The position numbers were made by a program, and so were the translations under genes. A stretch of 64,000 bases of DNA from Saccharomonospora marina XMU15 (GTDB taxonomy: Bacteria; Actinomycetota; Actinomycetes; Mycobacteriales; Pseudonocardiaceae), in contig NZ_CM001439.1 of the NCBI RefSeq assembly GCF_000244955.1, positions 3,541,136 through 3,605,135 on the forward strand. The letters are read 5' to 3'. Within the stretch, counting starts at the first letter, position 1. Every line of letters starts with the position of its first letter. The notes under the pieces are model-generated. The model was not told the DNA's origin. It saw only the letters and a list, made by a program, of their open reading frames with translations, and searched no databases. Positions 1 to 6,661 of the stretch are shown piece by piece.

Positions 1-234
1 CAGCGGCACGACGGCACCGGAACGGGCCGTATCGACGTGCCGGCCGGAGCGCGAGCTGATCCATTGTGGATAGCAGGCAAGATCACCGAAGGTGCCCGGC
101 CGGGCATGGTGAGTGACAGTAAATGTGTCGTGACTCACGACAGGAAATCGTGGGATGCCGCAGTGGGTTGGACGAAGCTGTGACGGGAACACGAAGAAGA
201 CCAGGCGGCCGCCGGGTCTGACAACAGAAGCTTG

Positions 235-309
235 TGGTGGGCGATACTGGGATCGAACCAGTGACCTCTTCGGTGTGAACGAAGCGCTCTCCCGCTGAGC
301 TAATCGCCC
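235..309 (-). tRNA. tRNA-Val (anticodon CAC)
   Basis: Read on the minus strand, the acceptor stem GGGCGAT pairs with ATCGCCC. The anticodon stem CTTCG/CGAAG encloses the loop TTCACAC, giving anticodon CAC, which decodes the GTG valine codon. The T arm carries GGTTCGATCC and the CCA end is encoded (A at 238, then CCA to 235). It shares a 29-nt 3' stretch with the tRNA-Val(GAC) at 1397, which lies in the opposite orientation. Confidence 0.97.
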
Positions 310-658
310 CCTCGCGGTGTGGCACAGACTCTACCGGACGCCGATTCGGGCCTCGCCGCCGGGTGGGATCAAGGTCAGCACGGTACGCACATCCCCTACC
401 ACGGAACGCACAATCGCCTGCTGAGCAGGGATTCCGCCGGGGTGAGCGGCCGAGGGGGACAGAGGTCACCTGCGACATTCGCGCGACGGTTCTATCGCCA
501 CGACGCCAAACCGAGCAGTATGTACGTGGAGCGCGATCACCAGCTCCGTACACACGTACGTGTGGTCTTCGGAGAATTGGTGAGCGAGCCTGCGCCGGGG
601 CGCGTCTCACAGGCAGGACTCGGCCGACAGGCCGGGGAGGGAGCAGAAGGGTACGACC
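310..658. other. Intergenic region upstream of ssgB with a 14-bp palindrome
   Basis: No convincing gene is seen in this 349-bp stretch; the open frames have no family resemblance. It contains the perfect palindrome CACACGTACGTGTG at 551-564, about 95 bp before the ssgB start, which is a plausible regulator site. The ssgB Shine-Dalgarno (GAAGGG, about 7 nt before the ATG) lies at the right end. The region must hold the ssgB promoter, but no clear -35/-10 pair stands out. Confidence 0.5.
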
Positions 659-1084
659 ATGCGAAACGATCACGTGACGCTGCGGTCAACGGCGGTCTTC
701 GATCTACTGGCGCCGCGGACGCCTCCCGTTCCGGTGAAAGTCGAGTTGCGCTACGACACGCGCGACCCCTACGCGGTCGTGGCGGCATTCCGCACCGGCA
801 GGGCAGGCTGGGTCGAATGGGTGTACGCCCGCGACCTGCTCGCCGATGGCCTGCTCGGCGACGCCGGCGACGGTGATGTGCGGATCCGGCCCTCGATCGA
901 AGACCCGGAGTCCGTGCTCATCGAGCTGAACTCGCCGTCAGGCCACGCCATGTTCGAGGCCTCCGCCCAGGAGCTCGCGGACTTCCTCGACCGCACCTAC
1001 GACGTGGTGCTGCCGGGCAACGAGCACCTCTGGGTGGACGTCGACGATGCGCTGACGCATCTCATCCCGAACGATCTGACCTGA
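659..1084 (+). CDS. ssgB: SsgB-like sporulation/cell division regulator (SsgA-like protein family)
   Basis: This 141-aa protein belongs by eye to the SsgA-like family found in morphologically complex actinomycetes. In Streptomyces SsgB is known to position FtsZ at sporulation septa together with SsgA. The whole length is one SALP domain: an N-terminal strand region (VKVELRYDTRDPYAVVAAF), a central segment WVEWVYARDLLADG, and a C-terminal helix with FLDRTYDVVLPG. The ATG at 659 follows GAAGGG with about 7 nt spacing. The gene stands alone between tRNA genes, with a 14-bp palindrome about 95 bp upstream. The length and the lack of extensions fit SsgB better than other paralogues, but the exact paralogue call is an inference. 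Confidence 0.88.
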   Translation: MRNDHVTLRSTAVFDLLAPRTPPVPVKVELRYDTRDPYAVVAAFRTGRAGWVEWVYARDLLADGLLGDAGDGDVRIRPSIEDPESVLIELNSPSGHAMFEASAQELADFLDRTYDVVLPGNEHLWVDVDDALTHLIPNDLT

Positions 1085-1195
1085 TGAGCGGCACGAGCCC
1101 GCGATGAGCACCCCCGGTGCACCCGGCCGAGGGGTGATCCGATACAGTTTGCGCACACGCCACGGCGAAGGGCCGACCGGCCCGGAACCGGGAAC

Positions 1196-1268
1196 GCGGA
1201 CGTAGCGCAGCTGGTAGCGCATCACCTTGCCAAGGTGAGGGTCGCGGGTTCGAATCCCGTCGTCCGCT
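1196..1268 (+). tRNA. tRNA-Gly (anticodon GCC)
   Basis: The acceptor stem GCGGACG pairs with CGTCCGC and is followed by discriminator T. The anticodon stem TCACC/GGTGA encloses the loop TTGCCAA, so the anticodon is GCC. The T arm contains GGTTCGAATCC. No CCA is encoded. It is the first of three closely spaced tRNAs in the same direction. Confidence 0.97.
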
Positions 1269-1323
1269 CGACTGCGGCGGCATTCCGCAGTTGGATCAGG
1301 CAGCTGCCCGATCCACAGAACAC

Positions 1324-1395
1324 GGCGGAGTGGCCGAGTGGTTCAGGCAAGGGCCTGCAAAGCCCTGTACACGGGTTCGATTCCCGTCTCCGCCT
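1324..1395 (+). tRNA. tRNA-Cys (anticodon GCA)
   Basis: The acceptor stem GGCGGAG pairs with CTCCGCC, and the discriminator is T, as expected for bacterial cysteine tRNA. The anticodon stem AGGGC/GCCCT encloses the loop CTGCAAA, so the anticodon is GCA. It lies 55 bp after tRNA-Gly and is separated from the following tRNA-Val by a single base, so the three are probably cotranscribed. Confidence 0.97.
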
Positions 1396-1396
1396 C

Positions 1397-1471
1397 GCGC
1401 GATTAGCTCAGCGGGAGAGCGCTACCTTGACACGGTAGAGGTCACTGGTTCGATCCCAGTATCGCGCACCA
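1397..1471 (+). tRNA. tRNA-Val (anticodon GAC)
   Basis: The acceptor stem GCGCGAT pairs with ATCGCGC, followed by an encoded ACCA. The anticodon stem CTACC/GGTAG encloses the loop TTGACAC, so the anticodon is GAC. The D arm (GATTAGCTCAGCGGGAGAGC) and T arm match the minus-strand tRNA-Val(CAC) at 235-309 almost exactly, making an inverted pair around ssgB. Confidence 0.97.
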
Positions 1472-1487
1472 CCTGTTTCTCCAGGTC

Positions 1488-1522
1488 AAACCTCCAACGG
1501 TGATCACCACCGGTGGGGGTTT
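1488..1522 (+). terminator. Probable terminator of the tRNA-Gly-Cys-Val unit
   Basis: AAACCTCCAACGGTG (1488-1502) can pair with CACCGGTGGGGGTTT (1508-1522), with one G-U pair and one mismatch around a 5-nt loop, and the hairpin ends in a short T run. It lies 17 bp after the last tRNA. The following 281 bp, up to the epoxide hydrolase stop codon, hold nothing recognisable. Confidence 0.6.
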
Positions 1523-1803
1523 CGTCGTCACCGGGAGCACAGCCCTGAAACAGTCGATCTTGCTCGGCAACACCCGCAGCGGTCGACGACAGCAACTTCG
1601 CCGTAGACGAGTTGGCCGTCGCAGCCTGACCGCAACCGTGCGAGCGCGACCGCCCGATCACAACCGCTCACGGCCTGCCTGCCGAACAGCTACCTCAACG
1701 ACCTCGACACGCTGCACGCCGGCTCGGTGAACTCGGTCCGGAAGCCGTGGGACAACGCCTCGAGCCGGATCGGGCGATGAGCGAACGTCGGAACCAGCCG
1801 CGT

Positions 1804-2976
1804 TCACCGATTGGCGGCCAGCACAGCCGCGAGGCCCTCTTGCAGATCCTTGACGAAATACTCGGGAACCTCCAGCGACGGGAAGTGTCCCCCGGTCTCG
1901 GGTGACCTCCACCGGACGATCTGCCGGTACCGCTGCTGCGCCCATGGGCGTGGACACTTCTCGATGTCGCGGGGATACATGCTGATCGCTGCCGGGACGT
2001 CGACCCGAAGCTCGGGATCGAGCGAATTGTGGCTTTCGTAGTAGATGCGCGCCGACGACGCGCCTGTCCGCGTCAGCCAGTACAGGGTGACGTCGTCAAG
2101 AACGCGGTCCATGGAAATCGTCTCGAAAGGACTGTCTTCTGTGTCCGACCACTCGGCGAACTTGTCGAGTATCCAGGCAAGAAGCCCGACCGGTGAGTCG
2201 ACGAGCGAGTAGCCGATGGTCTGCGGCCGGGTCGCCTGCTGCTTCGCATACGCCGCGCGGTGGTGCCAGAAATCGTGGGTTTCCTCTGTCCACTTGCGCT
2301 CGATCGCCGTCAGCCCTTCCGTTGTCAACCCGGGCGGTGCCTGCGCGAACGTCGTGTGAATACCGAGAACATGCGCCGGGAACCTGCCGCCGAGAACCGT
2401 GGTGATATTGCCTCCCCAGTCGCCGCCGTGGGCCGCGAACTTGCCGTAACCGAGCCTTCCCATCAGTTCCACCCATGCGGCCGCGATCTTTTCGGTTCCC
2501 CACCCGGTGGTGGCCGGTTTGTCGCTGTAGCCGAAGCCGGGTAGCGACGGGATCACGACGTGGAACGCCGGTGCGCCCGCGTCTTTCGGATCCGCCAACT
2601 CGTCCACCACGTCGACGAACTCGGCGATGCTGCCTGGCCAACCGTGCGTCAAGAGCAAAGGAGTGGCATCCGCGCGCGCGGATCGGCGGTGCAGGAAGTG
2701 GATTCCCAGACCGTCGATGGTCGTGCGGAACTGGCCGATCCGGTCGAGGCGCCTTTCGAAAGAGCGCCAGTCGTACTCGGTGCGCCAGTAGTTCACGACA
2801 TCGACGAGGTCGACGAGGGGAACACCCTGATCCCACCGGCGAGGATCAGGCGCGGCGTGGTGGACCGTCTCGGCTTCCGGTAGCCGCGCCGCGGCCAACC
2901 GCGCGCGCAGCTCGTCGAGGTCGGCGTCGGTTGCGTGCGCTTCGAATGCTTGCACGTCGCTGGCTGGGCGGGGCAT
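1804..2976 (-). CDS. Epoxide hydrolase, alpha/beta-hydrolase fold with EHN N-terminal domain
   Basis: The protein has 390 aa, a typical length for the bacterial epoxide hydrolase 1 family related to microsomal enzymes, which open epoxides to diols. The N-terminal part (residues about 1-110) is the EHN domain with the YWRTEYDWR-type segment. The HGWPGS oxyanion motif follows, then the nucleophile-elbow segment AAHGGDWGG, where Asp of GGDWG is the expected nucleophile, and a late GGHFPSLEVPE segment with the catalytic His. The ATG is preceded by AGGAGGT at 3-nt spacing. It is divergent from a CGNR-type regulator, and the 103 bp between them hold two matching dyads, so the pair is likely one regulated module. 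The substrate cannot be told from sequence. Confidence 0.93.
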   Translation of the reverse strand: MPRPASDVQAFEAHATDADLDELRARLAAARLPEAETVHHAAPDPRRWDQGVPLVDLVDVVNYWRTEYDWRSFERRLDRIGQFRTTIDGLGIHFLHRRSARADATPLLLTHGWPGSIAEFVDVVDELADPKDAGAPAFHVVIPSLPGFGYSDKPATTGWGTEKIAAAWVELMGRLGYGKFAAHGGDWGGNITTVLGGRFPAHVLGIHTTFAQAPPGLTTEGLTAIERKWTEETHDFWHHRAAYAKQQATRPQTIGYSLVDSPVGLLAWILDKFAEWSDTEDSPFETISMDRVLDDVTLYWLTRTGASSARIYYESHNSLDPELRVDVPAAISMYPRDIEKCPRPWAQQRYRQIVRWRSPETGGHFPSLEVPEYFVKDLQEGLAAVLAANR

Positions 2977-2990
2977 GAGACCTCCTGGCC

Positions 2991-3077
2991 GTCGTGGAAC
3001 CGGCCACGACCAATCGCGAACCGGCTAAGACGGTTCTACCAGTCCGCCGTGCCGCTGTGCAACCAGCTAAGGTGGTT
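2991..3077. promoter_or_regulatory. Divergent regulatory region with two copies of a 17-bp operator-like dyad
   Basis: Two imperfect palindromes share the consensus AACCRNCTNAGNYGGTT: AACCGGCTAAGACGGTT at 3019-3035 and AACCAGCTAAGGTGGTT at 3061-3077. They lie 42 bp apart, four helical turns. The second ends two bases before the ATG of the CGNR gene, leaving no room for a Shine-Dalgarno. A third, unrelated inverted repeat (GTCGTGG-6-CCACGAC) lies at 2991-3010, close to the epoxide hydrolase start. The inference is autoregulation of both divergent genes by the CGNR protein. Confidence 0.65.
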
Positions 3078-3079
3078 CC

Positions 3080-3655
3080 ATGCGTGCTGGGTTCCCCGAA
3101 TTCCGCCTCGGTAGCGTGCTGGCGACCAGCTTCACGGCGACCCTGACCGAGCGTCGTGGCGACGCTGTGGAGCGCATTCCCACGCCGCAGCGACTCGTCG
3201 ACTGGCTCGCGGTGAACGGCCTGGCCGTGGAGTCCTGCACCACCGCCCAGCTCGAACTCGCGCGGGAACTGAGGGAGTCGATCCACGCCGCCGCGACAGC
3301 GGCCGCGCTCCAGGAAGCCCTGCCCGCGGCTGCTGTCCAGATCATCAATGACCGCAGCATCCAGGGTCGGGCCGCGGCTGTGCTCACACCCGAGGGCGAT
3401 CGGCGTTGGCAACTCAGCTCGGCTTCCCGCGTGGAAGACGCGTTGAGCGTGATCGCCGCCGACGCGATCAGCATCATCGCGGGCGAGCGAGACGGAAGGC
3501 TGGCACTGTGCGCGTCACCAACCTGCCAGGCCGCGTTCTTCGACACCAGCCAGAGCCGCACCCGCAAGTGGTGTGACATGAACACGTGCGGGAATCGGCA
3601 GAAGAAGGCGCGCTTCAACGCCAACCGACGCAAAAAGCCCGCATCAGGGCAGTGA
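3080..3655 (+). CDS. CGNR zinc-finger transcriptional regulator (ABATE domain)
   Basis: This 191-aa protein has an N-terminal ABATE-type domain (residues about 10-135) and a C-terminal zinc finger that gives the family its name: CASPTCQAAF, then RKWCDMNTCGNRQKKARF at about 145-180, with four Cys and the CGNR tetrapeptide. Such proteins are predicted stress-linked DNA-binding regulators in actinobacteria. The start follows an operator-like dyad by only two bases, so the mRNA may be leaderless. It is divergent from an epoxide hydrolase that it probably controls. The C-terminal tail is basic (KKARFNANRRKK), as expected for nucleic acid binding. Confidence 0.88.
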   Translation: MRAGFPEFRLGSVLATSFTATLTERRGDAVERIPTPQRLVDWLAVNGLAVESCTTAQLELARELRESIHAAATAAALQEALPAAAVQIINDRSIQGRAAAVLTPEGDRRWQLSSASRVEDALSVIAADAISIIAGERDGRLALCASPTCQAAFFDTSQSRTRKWCDMNTCGNRQKKARFNANRRKKPASGQ

Positions 3656-3839
3656 TCGTGGCCCAGGCACTGCTGAGCCGACACGATCGTCCGGAGCTGA
3701 TCCGACCCGCCGGTACCTCAACCACGACGTACGATGCCAACGGTCAACGCGTATCGCGGGCCTTGCCGCCTACAGTCGAGGATCCGTTTGCCAGTTCACA
3801 TGCCGCCCCTGCCGGTCTCAGAGCCCAGGTGCGAGTGTT

Positions 3840-5501
3840 CTACGCGGCCATGCCCGATGACGATCCCTTCGTTTTCGGCGTGTAGGGGATGTCGGCGAAC
3901 TCCAGCCGGATTCGGAGGGTCCGCATGATGCTGTTCAGCTTCAGCAGACCGATCTGTGAGAGGGTGAAGAGTTCGTCGACGTCCCAGGTCCTGCCAGCGA
4001 CGGCGAGCACGATGGTGCTGGGCTCGGCGTTAGTGCGTGTTGGGTCGAGTGCCCGGACTTTGTTGTCCAACTCTGTGAGGGCGGCGTCGGGCTCGTGGCG
4101 GATGGCCTCGGCCGACACGGCGGCCTGGGTGAAGAGATGGCTGGCCGCGGCGGCGCGGCCCAGCCACTTCACGTGTGCCAGCTCGCCGTTCGGGCCGACG
4201 ATGTCGCACAACTCGAACTTGGGATGCATGGGCGTGCGGGCGAAGTTGCGGTCCAGGCAGAGGTAGCCCGGCTGCTTGGCGACCAACTCGCAGTAGCGGT
4301 GTTCGTCGTCCTTCTCACCGCTGGGCACCCAGTGTGGGAACGTCAGGTCGCTGCGCTGCCGTAAAAGAGCGGCCACCTGGTCACGGATCTGCGTGACGTA
4401 GCCCTCGCCGATACGGAACCACTTGCCCTGGCTATGGCAGTAGCGCACGTGGTCGATGGTGGTCTCGAAGACCAACCACTTGCGTAGCGGAACCTGCCGC
4501 CCGTACTCGTCCTGACCATCCAAACCTTCGCAGGCGACCATCCGAGCGGATCCGAGGATGTCCAGCCGGCTGCGCTCAGGCAGCGCAGCGAATCGATCAA
4601 TGATCTCGTCGAGGTCGAGCGTGGTCTCGACGGCGAAGTCTTGCCCGGGGCCCAGCCGCACAACTTTGAAGGAGGTGGCGCCTTCGATCTCTCGAATGGC
4701 GTCGGCCGGCCAGGCCGTCCCGATCACGCCGGCGGTACTGTCGCCGCTCAGCGCTGCGGCCAGGCGCCGCTCCAGCTCCGGGATCATCGGATGGTGCTTG
4801 CTCAGCGGGCGGGTCTGGCTCAGGATGCGCAGGTCTGAGTCATCGTCGGGCTCGGCGACGACATTCTCGATGGCTCGCAAGTCGGAGAGCAGTGCTTCGG
4901 GATCCTCGGCAAGTGGTGCATAGAGTGCACTGCTGGCCTTGATGGTGTAGGGCCTGCCGGTGAGCCGCTCGTAGGTGAGCCCGGTCAGGTCCGCCCGGCC
5001 TGAGATGCGGGTGACGGTCTCACCGTGGGGCTCCAGCCCGAACCCGCCCAGGTCACTGCCGCCGGGGAACGAGGTCTGCGTGAGGCGTGCGGTCGCATCA
5101 AGTGCTGACCGTGCGACAGTGCGAAGGCGAGCGGAATCGAGGCGCCGGATACCGAAGAGCATGCCGAAACCGTCGTGGATGAGGAGATCGTCGAGCAGGT
5201 GATGACCACCGCCCCAGGTCAGGGCGTAGGTGTGGTCGGCCAACGGCACCAGTAGGACTGCGAAGGGAGTCTTACTGGGCAGTTCCATCGTGAGACTGGT
5301 CAGGCTCTGCAGGTGCGTGGCCCAGGTGGGCTTATCGGCGTGACGCACGCCCGCGATGACGCGGCAGGTGATCTCGGACAGCCGGATGGTTTCGTCGATC
5401 AGCACGTCCTCGGATGCGGCAGACAGCAGGTAATCCTCCAGATCGAGAAAACCGTCCAGGCGGTAGAGCGATACCGGATGGCAGGGGATGCGCGGAGGCA
5501 T
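3840..5501 (-). CDS. DUF6119 / TIGR04141-like sporadically distributed protein
   Basis: The protein has 553 aa from the chosen start. It resembles by eye the sporadically distributed TIGR04141/DUF6119 proteins (about 550 aa), whose function is unknown and which often sit in mobile or defence loci. Supporting segments are FAVLLVPLADHTYALTWGGGHHLL, shown here only as LLVPLADHTYALTWGGG, then GFGMLFGIRRLD, then TRISGRADL followed by LTGRPYTI. No catalytic motif is seen. The ATG at 5501 is chosen because AAGGAG precedes it at 5-nt spacing; an upstream in-frame ATG at 5534 lacks this. It is separated from the main island genes by about 1.1 kb of poorly coding DNA. The family assignment is moderate and the function unknown. 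Confidence 0.65.
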   Translation of the reverse strand: MPPRIPCHPVSLYRLDGFLDLEDYLLSAASEDVLIDETIRLSEITCRVIAGVRHADKPTWATHLQSLTSLTMELPSKTPFAVLLVPLADHTYALTWGGGHHLLDDLLIHDGFGMLFGIRRLDSARLRTVARSALDATARLTQTSFPGGSDLGGFGLEPHGETVTRISGRADLTGLTYERLTGRPYTIKASSALYAPLAEDPEALLSDLRAIENVVAEPDDDSDLRILSQTRPLSKHHPMIPELERRLAAALSGDSTAGVIGTAWPADAIREIEGATSFKVVRLGPGQDFAVETTLDLDEIIDRFAALPERSRLDILGSARMVACEGLDGQDEYGRQVPLRKWLVFETTIDHVRYCHSQGKWFRIGEGYVTQIRDQVAALLRQRSDLTFPHWVPSGEKDDEHRYCELVAKQPGYLCLDRNFARTPMHPKFELCDIVGPNGELAHVKWLGRAAAASHLFTQAAVSAEAIRHEPDAALTELDNKVRALDPTRTNAEPSTIVLAVAGRTWDVDELFTLSQIGLLKLNSIMRTLRIRLEFADIPYTPKTKGSSSGMAA

Positions 5502-5705
5502 ATCGGCTCCTTGGCGGCGAGCGTGCCGGCGCACTCACCGGTGCAGGAGAGCACCGGAGCGTCGGCGGGGACCGTTGGATGACGGGATCGGGAAGGCCAG
5601 TGATCAAGATCTACTGGCGGACTCGGCGTATTGGCTCTACGCTCACCACCGTCCCTTCGTACAGATGTTCTGGATGGACGCCAGACCTATCGGAGCGGAA
5701 CATCA

Positions 5706-5735
5706 CGCGGCTCCCTGTTGCAGCAGGGAGCCGCG
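5706..5735 (+). terminator. Terminator-like hairpin, 12-bp perfect stem followed by TTCTT
   Basis: CGCGGCTCCCTG (5706-5717) pairs perfectly with CAGGGAGCCGCG (5724-5735) around a 6-nt loop, followed by TTCTT on the plus strand. This fits a rho-independent terminator read rightwards, but no recognised gene is transcribed into it. Confidence 0.55.
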
Positions 5736-5925
5736 TTCTTGCACGGCAGGCACGGAGCCCGCGTGTTCTCATGATGCATCCCATCCTTGACACAGCTACG
5801 GAAGACGCGCCACCAAGCTTCGAACGGCTTGTAGCTACCGGTAAATGGCTATCCCCTGTTCGGTTGAGCTGATCAGCGGTAGCTACTTTCAGTTGTGATG
5901 TGTTAAAGACAGCGCAAGACAGCCC

Positions 5926-5961
5926 TCCCCTGATCGTGTATCACGCTACACGATCAGGGGA
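5926..5961. repeat. 15-bp perfect inverted repeat (strong hairpin)
   Basis: TCCCCTGATCGTGTA (5926-5940) is perfectly complementary to TACACGATCAGGGGA (5947-5961) with a 6-nt loop. Neither side has a T tract, so it is either a tract-less actinobacterial terminator for the leftward 52-codon ORF, a protein binding site, or the trace of an element end. Confidence 0.7.
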
Positions 5962-6051
5962 TGATCACTACATGCCGCATCCAGGTCGTCCGATGTACCT
6001 GCCACGCCGCCGCTCCCCTCATCGCGGCAACGAGGGGCGGGGGCGCCGGAG

Positions 6052-6210
6052 TCACATGTCGGCTTCGGCGAGCTGCTCCAGCGGTATACGGTGGAACTCC
6101 AGGTGGTCTTCCTGGTTGACCCGCTCCATGTCGATGATCGCGACCTCGAAGACGAGGTTGGTCTCGTGGTGAGCGGTGTCGTCTTCCGCGTAACCGTTCT
6201 CGGACCGCAT
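6052..6210 (-). CDS. Unrecognised 52-codon ORF, possible C-terminal gene remnant
   Basis: The translation starting MRSENGYAEDD and ending RIPLEQLAEADM has the acidic, hydrophobic-patterned composition of a real actinobacterial protein and strong third-position G/C, unlike the other frames here. Just upstream, in the next reading frame, lies TIADLLDAVRERLR, which would join it if one frameshift is assumed, so this may be the 3' end of a decayed gene. The perfect hairpin at 5926-5961 lies about 90 bp after the stop. I do not recognise the family. Confidence 0.4.
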   Translation of the reverse strand: MRSENGYAEDDTAHHETNLVFEVAIIDMERVNQEDHLEFHRIPLEQLAEADM

Positions 6211-6661
6211 CGAGCAAGTCCGCGATCGTGCCTTGAGTACTCAGTTTCGCTTAACTCGTGGCCACTAGGCTGTCGAAGGGCGGCCTTGCCTTTGACTGCT
6301 CGCCCCGGCGGGTGGTGATCGCGAGCCTTGTCATCGCGGTCGCGTTCATCCGGCTGGTGGCGTGGGATTCTCGGCACCCTGCCGCTGCCGCTCGGCGTGG
6401 CCGGACACGAGGCTCCACCGTCATCATCGGGCTCAACGGACTGCGCCTTCGGCAATGAGCCGGGCGGCCACCAAGGGTTGTCGCCGGGGTGCAGCAGCGG
6501 CCGCCTTCCACGCAGTCAGCGAGCCGGGCGACGGTGCAGGCGGCACAGGGACAAAGCCCTCCGCCTCACACCGAGCCCCTTACATGCCGATCGGTCCAGC
6601 GTTCCGGCACTCGAACCGAGTGGGTGCCGCGCGTGCAACAACGTCCAGTGCTCCTTCGCTG

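Larger units (their letters stand above)
5502..6661. other. 1.16-kb poorly coding gap inside the island
   Basis: No full-length gene is recognised. The stretch holds two long perfect hairpins (5706-5735 and 5926-5961), a 52-codon minus-strand ORF (6052-6210) with protein-like composition, and about 450 bp further right where no frame looks coding. It separates the DUF6119 gene from the PLD-kinase-restriction genes and looks like a decayed or rearranged junction. It must also contain the promoter of the DUF6119 gene. Confidence 0.5.

Noticed and set aside
83..788. Long open frames around the tRNA-Val and upstream of ssgB
   Set aside because: They run through a tRNA gene or antisense to ssgB, lack Shine-Dalgarno sequences and show no family resemblance.
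1523..1803. A small gene or mobile-element remnant after the tRNA cluster
   Set aside because: No frame has coding composition or recognisable transposase features.
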